From Verrucomicrobiaceae bacterium (GTDB lineage Bacteria > Verrucomicrobiota > Verrucomicrobiia > Verrucomicrobiales > Verrucomicrobiaceae): a stretch of 64,000 nt of DNA. Positions 29,562-37,305 of this stretch are shown here, in pieces. Every line of letters starts with the position of its first letter. Position 1 is the first letter of the stretch. The stretch covers positions 248,001-312,000 of the forward strand of contig JADJPW010000004.1 of the NCBI GenBank assembly GCA_016713035.1. Reading direction: 5' to 3'. The notes below the pieces were generated by a model. The model was not told the origin of the DNA and did not search any database. It saw only the letters and a program-made list of their open reading frames with translations. The translations under genes and the position numbers were made by a program.

Positions 29562-30286
29562 TCAGCGGGCTTTCGCCAAGGCGGCCACAAAGGCTTTGTG
29601 AGCCGCCTTATGCAGCGTTTTCTCCAAGGAGAGGCTAGCAATGCTGCGGCATCCTGCTTGAGCAGCGCGGAGACATTCAGCCCGAGCCCTGGAAAGACTC
29701 GGCTGCGGATGTTTCCATCACGATCGGGCTTCACGGCGATGTATTTTTCATCTTCGAGCATGAACCAGTCAAAGGCCCGGTCCTGCGTGCGCCAGACGAG
29801 GTATTCCTTCACTCCGGCACGGCGGTAGGCATGCATTTTGTCATGCAAATCAAGTCCCACGCTGCTCGCAGCGACCTCCACGACGAGCTCCGGGGCTCCA
29901 TGCAGATAGCCATCTGGTCCGATCCGGGCTTGGCCACCACAGGCACTATCGAGCATGAGTAACGCATCCGGCTGCGGCACATTGTCGGCATCGAATTTTG
30001 CCGTCGCATTCGCGGCAGCGAACACGCCGGGTGTGTGACTAGAATAGACCCCGAGCCAGGTTTGAACCATGTTGTCAGGAATAGCATGCTGCTGGATGCG
30101 GACGGGCGAGGGCATATGGACAGTTCCGTTGATGAGTTCGGCCTTTTTCACCTGCGGCATGGTTTCAAAGCGGCGCAGGAATTCCGTCGCCGTCATGCGG
30201 TCACCATTTTCCAAGAAGACAGGCTCCATGCGCGGCGTGGGCCTCACAGGGAGTGTCTTGCGGGAGCGTGGCAGAGTGGCGATCAT
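29562..30286 (-). CDS. Uma2 family restriction-endonuclease-like protein, frame broken by one base near the C-terminus
   Basis: A protein of about 241 residues with the Uma2 fold: MTATEFLRRFETMPQVKKAE, QPDALLMLD with the catalytic Asp, APELVVEVAASSVGLDLHDK with Glu and Lys, then YRRAGVKEYLVWRT. As read, the last 30 residues (from PWRKRCIRRL) look wrong and run over the neighbouring gene's end. One missing base near 29633-29638 gives a clean tail SLSLEKTLHKAAHKAFVAAL ending at 29562, one base after the convergent oxidoreductase stop. A second member of the family is at 6661-7401. Function is unknown. Confidence 0.8.
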
Positions 30287-30332
30287 ACAGAAAGGATAGC
30301 ACCAGCGGCTGCTTTTGGCGAAAGTGAAAACC

Positions 30333-30662
30333 TTACGCCAATGCCGCGAGGCGATTGCTCAGGGCGTCTTTGGACTGCACACCGACGACGGTGTCTTTGG
30401 CGACTCCGTCTTTGAAGAAAACCAACATCGGGATGGAGCGGACGCCGAACTTCGCGGCGAGATTCGGAGCCTCATCGACATTCACTTTGCAGATTTTCAC
30501 CTGACCAGCTTTGTCAGTGGCTAGCTCTTCCAGGATGGGGGTGAGCATGCGGCATGGGCCACACCATTCTGCCCAGAAGTCCACGATGACTGGCACGGTG
30601 GAGCTGGAGACTTCGGAGTCAAAATTTTCGTCGGTGAGATTGGTGAGTGCTGCGCTGGCCAT
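30333..30662 (-). CDS. trxA: Thioredoxin
   Basis: A 109-residue thioredoxin with the redox motif WCGPC near residue 32 (VDFWAEWCGPCRMLTPILEE), the cis-proline loop RSIPMLVFFKDG, and a normal C-terminus. It reduces protein disulfides in the cytoplasm using electrons from thioredoxin reductase. The start at 30662 is chosen because the family begins with the short stretch MASAALTNLTDENF; the in-frame upstream Mets add 33 residues that are unlike thioredoxin. Divergent from the secretion operon, with an AT-rich region between. Confidence 0.95.
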   Translation of the reverse strand: MASAALTNLTDENFDSEVSSSTVPVIVDFWAEWCGPCRMLTPILEELATDKAGQVKICKVNVDEAPNLAAKFGVRSIPMLVFFKDGVAKDTVVGVQSKDALSNRLAALA

Positions 30663-30817
30663 GATGATGAGTGGTGTTTTCGAGAAGAACACGCTGGCAC
30701 TATGAGCCATCGAATCAACGAAACTTTTCTTCAGCCGCCCTTGGGTTGATCCAAAAAGCAAACGACACGATTCAAATCACCGACCTAGAACCCGAGTGGG
30801 GGTGGGCTGACTAATGA

Positions 30818-30944
30818 AGGTACGTTTGACCCCATAACTTTGATACCGTTACCATAATTATTAGGCTGTATTTAATACTTGCATGTTTTATTAAATATCA
30901 TAATTTCTGTTTGTTTCTGTATCCAAGTTGTCATTCTTTCCCCC
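30818..30944 (+). promoter_or_regulatory. AT-rich region upstream of the secretion operon
   Basis: The stretch before gspE is strikingly AT-rich compared with its surroundings, with TTGACC at about 30826 and TTGATA at about 30839, and TATTTAATAC near 30870. It is the likely promoter region for the type II secretion operon. I cannot place an exact -35/-10 pair. Confidence 0.4.
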
Positions 30945-32708
30945 ATGCTACCGCTGATCGACCAAATCCTCGCTTCCTCGGGATGTGCCGAGTCGCCTGA
31001 CGTACGCCAGGCTGTGGAGGATGCGTGCTTTAATCAGACATCCTTTGTCGATGCCGTGCTGGATTGCCAAGGCGTGCGTGAGCGCGACTTCCTGATGGCT
31101 CTGGCCAAAACGCTGACGCTGCCCTGGTGGGAGCCCGTGGAGTCCGAGGAGGACAAACCCGCCGAACAGGGCCTGCGCCGTGTACTCCCGGCAGAGATCG
31201 CACTGCGGCACCGTCTGCTCCCTCTATATACAGAGGAGATCAAAAACGACTCTGCCAGCATCACGGCAGATTCCTCTGCCATCGAGCCTGCCCGTAGGCT
31301 GCACATCGCGACTTTTGACCCGCTGAATCTCGTCGCGCATCAGCGAGTGGCCAGCAGCCTGAACATGCCCGTCATCTGGCACGTCGGGCAACGGACCCGC
31401 ATCGTCGAAGGGCTGCAAAAACTCTATGGCCTAGGCGCGGACACCTTTGAGAAAATCCTGCGCGGCCGAGCCGACTGGGCCAGCGAGGAGCTGAGTGACG
31501 AAGTCACCGTGCTCGATGAACCCGAGGACGAGGAGGCCAGCGTGGTGCGATTTGTGAACCAAATCATCCGCCGTGGCCTCGATCAGCGTGCCACGGACAT
31601 CCACGTCGAGCCGCAGCACGATCGCCTGCGCATCCGCTACCGCATTGATGGCCGACTCGAAGAACTCGCCGTGCCGGAGAACATCAAATCGCTCCAGGCC
31701 TCTGTCATCGCCCGTTTGAAAATCATGGCGCGGCTCGACATCGCAGAAAAGCGCCTGCCACAGGACGGACGTATCAATCTGGAGCTCGACGGCTTGCCCA
31801 TCGACGTCCGCGTGGCCACCATTCCATCGGTGGAAGGCGAAAGCGTCAGTCTGCGCCTGCTCGCTCAGCAGCAGGTCACGCTCAATCGCCTCGGCCTCAC
31901 CGACAGTCTGCGCCCCGTCGTCGAAGAGCTGCTAAAGCTGCCCAACGGCATCATCCTCATCACCGGCCCCACCGGCAGTGGCAAATCGACCTCGCTCTAC
32001 GCCTTCCTCACCGAGCTAAATCAGACCCACCGCCGCATCGTCACCATCGAGGACCCCGTCGAGTACAAGATGCCCGGCGTCATCCAGATCGCTGTGAAGT
32101 CCGAGATCGGCCTCACCTTTGCCGCAGGCCTACGCAGCATCCTGCGTGGCGACCCGAACGTCGTCATGATCGGAGAAATGCGTGACCTAGAGACTACCGA
32201 GATCGCTGTGCGTGCGGCACTCACCGGCCACTTGGTTTTGAGCACACTGCACACGAACGATGCCATCGGCGGCATCAGCCGACTCGTCGATATGGGCGTC
32301 GAGCCCTTCCTGGTCAGCAGCGCGGTGCGTGCCTTCTTTGCCCAGCGGCTCGTGCGCAAGCTCTGCCCCCTGTGCAAAGCACCTGCTGAGGCCGAAACGG
32401 AGGAGTATCTCCGCTCCATCGACTTCCCATCACACCTACCGGGCCAGATCATGCGTGCCGTCGGCTGCGACGGCTGCCGTGGCAGTGGCTTCCAGGGCCG
32501 TCTCTCCATTTACGAAGTCGTGCTCGTCACGCACGCCCTCCAGCACCTCATCAATACCCGCGCCCATCCCGCCGAGATGCTGAAGCAAGCCAAGAGCGAC
32601 GGCTACATCCCCATGCGCGGCTACGGCTTCCAAAAAGTCCTCAACGGCGAAACCACCATCGAAGAGGTGATGTCCGTCACCGCTGCGGGAGGCAGCCAAG
32701 CTCACTAA
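30945..32708 (+). CDS. gspE: Type II secretion ATPase GspE
   Basis: A 587-residue cytoplasmic hexameric ATPase that powers the pseudopilus. An N-terminal GspE/PilB domain is followed by the core: VTFA-type catalytic region with TDIHVEPQHDRLRIRYRIDG, Walker A GPTGSGKST near residue 341, the Asp box ITIEDPVEYKMPGV-like segment, Walker B LRGDPNVVMIGEMRD, the His box STLHTNDAIGGISRL, and the zinc-binding tetracysteine (CPLC followed 38 or so residues later by CDGC). Start at 30945 (MLPLIDQILASS) is preferred to an AUG 66 bases upstream in AT-rich sequence. First gene of the operon. Confidence 0.93.
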   Translation: MLPLIDQILASSGCAESPDVRQAVEDACFNQTSFVDAVLDCQGVRERDFLMALAKTLTLPWWEPVESEEDKPAEQGLRRVLPAEIALRHRLLPLYTEEIKNDSASITADSSAIEPARRLHIATFDPLNLVAHQRVASSLNMPVIWHVGQRTRIVEGLQKLYGLGADTFEKILRGRADWASEELSDEVTVLDEPEDEEASVVRFVNQIIRRGLDQRATDIHVEPQHDRLRIRYRIDGRLEELAVPENIKSLQASVIARLKIMARLDIAEKRLPQDGRINLELDGLPIDVRVATIPSVEGESVSLRLLAQQQVTLNRLGLTDSLRPVVEELLKLPNGIILITGPTGSGKSTSLYAFLTELNQTHRRIVTIEDPVEYKMPGVIQIAVKSEIGLTFAAGLRSILRGDPNVVMIGEMRDLETTEIAVRAALTGHLVLSTLHTNDAIGGISRLVDMGVEPFLVSSAVRAFFAQRLVRKLCPLCKAPAEAETEEYLRSIDFPSHLPGQIMRAVGCDGCRGSGFQGRLSIYEVVLVTHALQHLINTRAHPAEMLKQAKSDGYIPMRGYGFQKVLNGETTIEEVMSVTAAGGSQAH

Positions 32709-32736
32709 TGAATGCCATCCATGAACTCCAAACCCA

Positions 32737-32792
32737 AGTGCTCAGTGCTTAGTGCTCAATTCATAACCCCAAGCACTAAGCACTAAGAGCTA
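32737..32792 (+). repeat. Inverted heptamer array between gspE and gspF
   Basis: Eight 7-base units in exact register: three AGTGCT[C/T] units, two spacer units, then two AGCACTA units and a variant AGAGCTA. The first and last groups are reverse complements, giving a 13-base perfect stem (32744-32756 with 32772-32784) and a 15-base loop. No T-run follows, so it is not a normal terminator. Confidence 0.85.
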
Positions 32793-32815
32793 ACCACTTC
32801 TCGCCGCTTCACCCC

Positions 32816-34066
32816 ATGCCCCTCTTCACCTACAGCGCCCTCGGCCCATCCGGCATCATGACCGGAGAGCTTACCGCATCGGATCGCGGTGAGGCGCTGT
32901 CCCTTTTGGGCAAAAAGAAAATCCAGCCCATCAAGCTCGAGGCCGCAGCCGAGACCAAATCCCCGACCAAATCCGCCGGGAAGGCCAAATCGACCGCGCA
33001 AGCCACCGCTGAGCCCGTCACCGGCCCCATCCACCTCAAGCTCCAGCAAGTCGTCCTCTTCGTCGAAGAGCTCGCCGAGCTCGTCGGTGCTGGCATCCAG
33101 CTCGAGCCCGCACTCGCCACTATGGAGCGCCGCCGTGAGCTCTCTGGCGTCAAAACACTCGCCGCCACGCTGCGTGGCAAAGTGCGTGACGGCATGTCCT
33201 TCTCCAAAGCCGTCGCCTCCACGAGCCCTAGCTTTGGGAATCTGTTCTGCGCTCTCGTTTCCGCCGGAGAGGCCAGCGGCTCGCTCAGCACCATTTTGAA
33301 GCGTCAGGCCACCTACATGCGCTCCCTCGCTGCGCTGCGGTCGAAAGTCTTCTCGGCGATGATTTACCCCGCCTTCCTCATCGTCGCCGCCGTCGGTGTC
33401 ACGCTGCTGTTTGTCGTCTATCTCATCCCGAAACTCACCGAGATGCTCGACAGCACCGGTGGCACCCTGCCACTGCCTGCGCAGATCATTTTGAAGCTCA
33501 GTGATGCCTTCAAATCGACCTGGTGGATGCTCCTGCTCGGAGCCGTCATGGCCTTTATCTTCTTCCGCTCCTGGGTCGCCCGCCCAGAGTCCGCCATCCC
33601 CTGGGCACGCTTCAAACTCCGCGTCCCGCTGTTTGGCGAGATCTTCAAAGCCCGCTTCTACGTCCAGTTCCTCGAAACCATGGCCAATCTGCTCGGCAAC
33701 GGCCTCACCATGGTCCACGCCATGCAGCTCACGCATCAGGCCATCGAGAATCCGCATTTGCAGCGCGAGTTCGAAGGCGTGCAGCGCCACGTCGGCGAAG
33801 GCGTCAGCCTCAGCCGTGCTCTGGACCGCAGTGGCCAGTTCCCACCGCTCCTGCTCGATATGGTCAACGTCGGCGAACAGACCGGCGACATGCCCGCCGC
33901 GCTCAGCCGTGCCGCCGAGCGCTTCGACAAAGAGCTCAGCAAGAAGATCGACACCCTCACCAGCCTCATCCAGCCCATCATCGTCTTCGTCATGGCCGGC
34001 ATGGTCGGCATCGTCGCCTACATCATGATGAGCACCATCTTCGAAACCATGAACGCCATCAAATAA
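32816..34066 (+). CDS. gspF: Type II secretion inner-membrane protein GspF
   Basis: A 416-residue polytopic inner-membrane protein, the platform of the type II secretion/type IV pilus family. After an N-terminal segment rich in Lys/Ala/Thr/Pro, the two GspF repeats appear (VVLFVEELAELVGAGIQLEP with GMSFSKAVAS, and ARFYVQFLETMANLLGNGLT with GVSLSRALDR and LLDMVNVGEQTGDMPAALSR), and three hydrophobic helices (near residues 180-205, 240-260 and 385-410). It contacts GspE, L and M. The Lys-rich insertion at residues 42-72 is longer than I expect for GspF. Confidence 0.93.
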   Translation: MPLFTYSALGPSGIMTGELTASDRGEALSLLGKKKIQPIKLEAAAETKSPTKSAGKAKSTAQATAEPVTGPIHLKLQQVVLFVEELAELVGAGIQLEPALATMERRRELSGVKTLAATLRGKVRDGMSFSKAVASTSPSFGNLFCALVSAGEASGSLSTILKRQATYMRSLAALRSKVFSAMIYPAFLIVAAVGVTLLFVVYLIPKLTEMLDSTGGTLPLPAQIILKLSDAFKSTWWMLLLGAVMAFIFFRSWVARPESAIPWARFKLRVPLFGEIFKARFYVQFLETMANLLGNGLTMVHAMQLTHQAIENPHLQREFEGVQRHVGEGVSLSRALDRSGQFPPLLLDMVNVGEQTGDMPAALSRAAERFDKELSKKIDTLTSLIQPIIVFVMAGMVGIVAYIMMSTIFETMNAIK

Positions 34067-34071
34067 TCCTC

Positions 34072-34095
34072 CTCTTACTCCTACTCTTACTCCTC
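34072..34095 (+). repeat. 12-base direct repeat between gspF and gspG
   Basis: Two copies of CTCTTACTCCT[A/C], 12 bases each, directly abutting in a pyrimidine-rich spacer. Unlike the other spacers of this operon the period is 6/12, not 7. Confidence 0.6.
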
Positions 34096-34139
34096 CCCAA
34101 AGACCTTCCCAATCACCCAAAAACCACCCCACAACAGCC

Positions 34140-34544
34140 ATGCACCTCCATCCCAAATCCAAACTCACGCATCGCCATTCCAGGGCCGCCTTCACGCTCA
34201 TGGAAATGCTCCTCGTCCTCGGCATCATCGGCCTACTCGTCGGTGTCGCCGTCATGAACTTCGGCGGCATCCTCAACAGTGGCAAAAAGAAAACCGCCAA
34301 AGGCCACATCAGCGGCATCATGAATGCCGTCCGCACCTACGAGGTCGATACCATGAAGCTGCCCACAAACCTCCAAATCCTCGTTGAAAAAGGCAAGCTC
34401 CAGAAGCTCCCTCTTGATCCTTGGGAGAAGCCCTACATCTACCGCCGCCCCGGCATCAAAGACAAAACCGGCTTCGATGTCTATTCCTCCGGCGAAGACG
34501 GCATCCCTGACAATGCGGACGACATTGGCAGCTGGGACCTGTGA
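34140..34544 (+). CDS. gspG: Major pseudopilin GspG
   Basis: A 134-residue pseudopilin. A short basic leader ends at Ala17, followed by the prepilin hydrophobic helix FTLMEMLLVLGIIGLLVGVA with the conserved Glu at position 5 of the mature protein. The C-terminal part matches GspG: KLPTNLQILVEKGKLQKLPL, DPWEKPYIYRRPG, and YSSGEDGIPDNADDIGSWDL, the calcium-binding loop and terminal signature. The residue before the cleavage site is Ala, not Gly, as in GspH and GspJ here. Mature GspG forms the periplasmic pseudopilus that pushes substrates through the secretin. Confidence 0.93.
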   Translation: MHLHPKSKLTHRHSRAAFTLMEMLLVLGIIGLLVGVAVMNFGGILNSGKKKTAKGHISGIMNAVRTYEVDTMKLPTNLQILVEKGKLQKLPLDPWEKPYIYRRPGIKDKTGFDVYSSGEDGIPDNADDIGSWDL

Positions 34545-34550
34545 TCCCAA

Positions 34551-34592
34551 CCCACTGAAAATTGAGAACTGAATATTGAAAACTGCAAAATG
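34551..34592 (+). repeat. Heptamer array ending at the gspH start codon
   Basis: Six 7-base units in register, each ending in TG (from CCCACTG to CAAAATG); the last unit contains the ATG of gspH at 34590-34592. The core units AAAATTG/AAAACTG are reverse complements of the array at 34658-34678 inside gspH. Confidence 0.75.
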
Positions 34593-35113
34593 ACTGCGCC
34601 ACGCGCCATCAGCACATCGAACGGGCTTCTGCACCTCACGGGACGGAAGCCCTTCGGCAATTTTCAGTTTTCAGTCCAAGGCCGCTCCGCTTTCACGCTA
34701 TTGGAAATCCTCGCCGTCATGGCGCTCCTCTCGCTGATCCTGGGCATCTCCGTCATCAGCATCAGCGGCGTGCAGGACGAGGATCGCCTGCGCCGCGCGG
34801 CCTCCATGATCGAGACCACCGCCCGTGAGAACCTGCTGGAAGGCTCTCGAAACGCAGCAACCGGTCATCATGCCACCTCTCGGCTGGCTCCATCGGCGGC
34901 TCCGACTTTGGCACGAAGCTGGAAATCCGCCGTGTGGGTGAAAAAGCCTTCCGCCAGCCAAAACGCGGCGAGGAATGGGAATTCAGCCCCACCGGCATCT
35001 GCGAGCCCATCGAAGTCCGTCTCACCGGCCCCGGCGGCGAAGTCGAAATGGCCTTCGACGCCCTCACCGCCTGCGCCAAGCGCAAAACCCTCGATCTGAA
35101 CGCCAAATCATGA
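34590..35113 (+). CDS. gspH: Minor pseudopilin GspH, broken by two indels
   Basis: The N-terminus is a pseudopilin: a 34-residue leader, then FTLLEILAVMALLSLILGIS with Glu5. As read, the frame goes astray after TTARENLLEG. Removing one base near 34838 and one near 34876 gives KALETQQPVIMPLSAGSIGG, then SDFGTKLEIRRVGEKAFRQP and VRLTGPGGEVEMAFDALTAC, ending at TGA 35111-35113, which overlaps the gspI start as TCATGA. Corrected length is about 173 residues, right for GspH. The leader contains a second heptamer array. It is a minor pseudopilin thought to sit near the pseudopilus tip. Confidence 0.82.
34658..34678 (+). repeat. Heptamer array inside the gspH leader
   Basis: Three 7-base units (CAATTTT, CAGTTTT, CAGTCCA) encoding part of GNFQFSVQG just before the prepilin cleavage site of GspH. 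The first two units are exact reverse complements of units in the array before the start codon, so the two arrays could pair across the translation start. Confidence 0.7.
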
Positions 35114-35568
35114 GTCGCTGCGGTCCATTCCTGAATCCTGATTCGAGATTCCTGATTCCAAAATCAGGAATCAGGAATCATGAATCAGGATTCGCCCTGA
35201 TGGAAATCCTCCTCTCCATCGCGCTCTTCGCCATGGTCGCAGTGGGCATGGTACAGGCGCTGGGCGGCATCGCACAGACGACCACCACCGCACGGCAGGA
35301 GGCCCAGGTGCTCCGCGTGCTGGAGTCCGTGCTCGCAGAGGTAGCACACCTGCCAGAGTTCAAAACCACCAAGTATCAATTCCCCAAAACTGGCGACGAC
35401 ATCGACGCCAGCGCCAGCATCGAAAAAGTCCGTCTTTTTACCAGAGACAAGATCGAGCTCGATCACATGTTCCGCGTCCGCGCCGAAGCGTGGATCACCG
35501 ACGGCGTCACCCGCCGCGTCGTCCGCACCATGGAAACCTATGTTTATTCACCGAACAGCCCCATCTGA
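35110..35568 (+). CDS. gspI: Minor pseudopilin GspI
   Basis: A 152-residue pseudopilin. A 27-residue leader ends in Gly, then FALMEILLSIALFAMVAVGM with Glu5 of the mature protein, followed by QALGGIAQTTTTARQEAQVL and, at the end, ITDGVTRRVVRTMETYVYSP, as in GspI. The start is fixed by its overlap with the corrected gspH stop, and no later in-frame start lies before the hydrophobic helix, so translation must pass through the heptamer array at 35127-35196. GspI forms the pseudopilus tip complex with GspJ and GspK. Confidence 0.88.
   Translation: MSRCGPFLNPDSRFLIPKSGIRNHESGFALMEILLSIALFAMVAVGMVQALGGIAQTTTTARQEAQVLRVLESVLAEVAHLPEFKTTKYQFPKTGDDIDASASIEKVRLFTRDKIELDHMFRVRAEAWITDGVTRRVVRTMETYVYSPNSPI
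35127..35196 (+). repeat. Ten-unit heptamer array encoding the GspI leader
   Basis: Ten 7-base units in strict register. Units 1-5 follow ATTCCTG/AATCCTG/ATTCGAG/ATTCCAA; units 6-9 follow AATCAGG/AATCATG, the reverse complement of the first group; the last is ATTCGCC. Central 11-base arms around a CCAA loop (35148-35158 and 35163-35173) are perfectly complementary. It covers codons 7 to 29, that is, almost the whole leader peptide. Confidence 0.9.
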
Positions 35569-36301
35569 TTCAGGATTCATGATTCCTGATTCGAGATTCC
35601 TGATTCCAAAATCAGGACGGAGGCCTATGGGCAAAAAGAATCATGAATCCGCCTTCACGCTGCTGGAGCTGCTATTGTGCATGGCGCTCATCGGTTTGAT
35701 CCTCAGCGGCGTGTTCGGCGTGGCTCAAGGGGCCATGCAGCTCGGTAAGTCGATGGGCAATGCCCGCGTCACAGAAACACGGATCTCGAACTTCGTCACT
35801 GCGTGGCGTGATTATCTCGAAAACGTGCCCCCAGGCATCACGCTGGCCTCTGGCGCTGAAAAGTCGGTGCGCGGCTCCTCCGGCAATTTGTTCATTTTAG
35901 GCTCCCAAATGCCCTTCGTATGGGATCGGCGGCTCAAATCGGCCGAAGCGGTCGAATTCGGCATCGTGCGTGAACGCGGTAGCAAAAACCTCAACCTCGT
36001 CGTGCGGCACCTGAAGCGCCCCAAACAGGCCCGCATCCCCGAAGAGCTCGAAACCCTGGCCGAACTGCCCATCCTCGAAGGCCTGAAGCAGATGCAGTGG
36101 CAGTTTTACTCCGCCGAAGACAAAAAATGGTTCACCACCTGGGACCCCAAAAAGCGCCCCAGCCCACCGCTCTACCTGAAGCTCAAATTCGCCTTCCACG
36201 CTGATCCGCGAGAGCACGAATACACGTTTTGGCTGGGAAGCAGCCAAGTCCCTGTGATCGGCAATCAGCCACCGCCGCCCCCAGCGGCCCCGCAACAATG
36301 A
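35540..36301 (+). CDS. gspJ: Minor pseudopilin GspJ
   Basis: A pseudopilin of up to 253 residues. The hydrophobic prepilin helix FTLLELLLCMALIGLILSGV follows a leader ending in HESA; Glu5 is present. The remainder (TRISNFVTAWRDYLENVPPG, LNLVVRHLKRPKQARIPEEL, a Pro-rich end) fits GspJ. The start at 35540 overlaps gspI; a second start at 35627 (MGKKNHESA) has a GGAGG three bases before it and would skip the heptamer array. I cannot decide between them. The TGA at its end overlaps the gspK ATG. Confidence 0.87.
   Translation: MFIHRTAPSDSGFMIPDSRFLIPKSGRRPMGKKNHESAFTLLELLLCMALIGLILSGVFGVAQGAMQLGKSMGNARVTETRISNFVTAWRDYLENVPPGITLASGAEKSVRGSSGNLFILGSQMPFVWDRRLKSAEAVEFGIVRERGSKNLNLVVRHLKRPKQARIPEELETLAELPILEGLKQMQWQFYSAEDKKWFTTWDPKKRPSPPLYLKLKFAFHADPREHEYTFWLGSSQVPVIGNQPPPPPAAPQQ
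35565..35620 (+). repeat. Eight-unit heptamer array at the gspI/gspJ junction
   Basis: Eight 7-base units in register, mostly xxGATTC (CTGATTC three times, AGGATTC, ATGATTC, GAGATTC), then CAAAATC and AGGACGG. It spans the gspI stop and encodes part of the long GspJ leader. A stretch of 34 bases is identical to the gspI array, and both are read in the frame that gives DSRFLIPKSG. Confidence 0.88.
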
Positions 36302-37305
36302 CAAATGCACTTCCAGCGAATGAAAACCGCAAGGTGAGCCAAATGGCTCGCCGGGGCCTTCGCGTAGCGCATTCATCATTCGCCATTCGTCATTCGTCAT
36401 TGCGCCAAGGCTCCGCGCTCATCGCCGTCTTCTGGATGATCGCGGTGCTCGGTATGATCCTCTTTGCAGCGACCAAGGCACTCTACGCCGACACCGCCGC
36501 CACGCGCATGATGCGTGGACGCATTTTCGCCAAGCGCTTCGCTGAAATGGGCCTCGAAGTGGCTCGTCACCCGGCCATGCAGGTCGATGATCCGCTTTTG
36601 CACCATTCTGTGGACACGGGTGGTGGCTTTGACGTCACGCTGAAGACCGAGGAAGCCCGGCTCAACATCAACTACCTCCTCCTCAGCGGTGACAAAGTGC
36701 TGCTACGCCGACTTTTCACCCGCTGGGGCCTGAAGCCAGAATTCGTCACTCCGCTCTGCGATGCGCTGAAGGACTGGGTCGATGAGGACAACAAAGCTGG
36801 CCTCGCCGGGGCCGAGCGCCGCGAGTACGAGCGTATGGGCCTGGAGGGCATGCCCTTCAATGCCCCCTTCAAAGAAGTCGATGAAATGCTCAATGTGCGC
36901 GGCATGGAAGTCGTCCAGGCGCAGCGTCCAGACTGGCGCGAGTGGTTCACCGTCTATGGCGATGGCCGCATCGACGTGAATGACACCAGCGCGGAGATTT
37001 TGAGCCTGCTCGGCGACGTACCGATGGAGCGTGTGCAGCCCATTTTAAACTTCCGCCTCGGCCGCGATGGCATTCACCGCACCCGCGATGATCCGAAACT
37101 CAATAGCGTGCCGCAGGTAGCGCAGATGATGGGTGTGTTTCACCCGCAGGTCATCGCCCAGCTCACGCAATGGATTCAATTTAACGGCCCTATCCGTCGC
37201 ATCGAAAGCGTCGGCTATATGGGCCCCCTGAAGCGCAAACTCATCCTCATCACGCAGGGCGGACAGGCCGTCTGGCGTGGTGAAATCCCTGTCACCAATG
37301 GCTAA
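36298..37305 (+). CDS. gspK: Minor pseudopilin GspK
   Basis: A 335-residue atypical pseudopilin. The leader ends in RQG, then SALIAVFWMIAVLGMILFAA, the hydrophobic helix of GspK, where position 5 is not Glu, as is usual for this family member. The large globular domain includes ARLNINYLLLSGDKVLLRRL, LCDALKDWVDEDNKAGLAGA and YGDGRIDVNDTSAEILSLLG, the helix-rich GspK domain. The start at 36298 overlaps the gspJ stop as ATGA. A 5-unit heptamer array encodes part of the leader. GspK caps the pseudopilus. Confidence 0.9.
   Translation: MTNALPANENRKVSQMARRGLRVAHSSFAIRHSSLRQGSALIAVFWMIAVLGMILFAATKALYADTAATRMMRGRIFAKRFAEMGLEVARHPAMQVDDPLLHHSVDTGGGFDVTLKTEEARLNINYLLLSGDKVLLRRLFTRWGLKPEFVTPLCDALKDWVDEDNKAGLAGAERREYERMGLEGMPFNAPFKEVDEMLNVRGMEVVQAQRPDWREWFTVYGDGRIDVNDTSAEILSLLGDVPMERVQPILNFRLGRDGIHRTRDDPKLNSVPQVAQMMGVFHPQVIAQLTQWIQFNGPIRRIESVGYMGPLKRKLILITQGGQAVWRGEIPVTNG
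36371..36405 (+). repeat. Five-unit heptamer array encoding the GspK leader
   Basis: Five 7-base units in register (ATTCATC, ATTCGCC, two ATTCGTC, ATTGCGC), encoding HSSFAIRHSSL directly before the predicted GspK cleavage site. Confidence 0.8.

Noticed and set aside
32737..32792. Rho-independent terminator after gspE
   Set aside because: No T-run follows the stem, and the operon clearly continues.
32783..34336. A 517-codon minus-strand frame over gspF
   Set aside because: It is rich in Asp/Gly/Glu/His with no domain, as expected for the antisense of a GC-rich gene; gspF on the other strand is certain.
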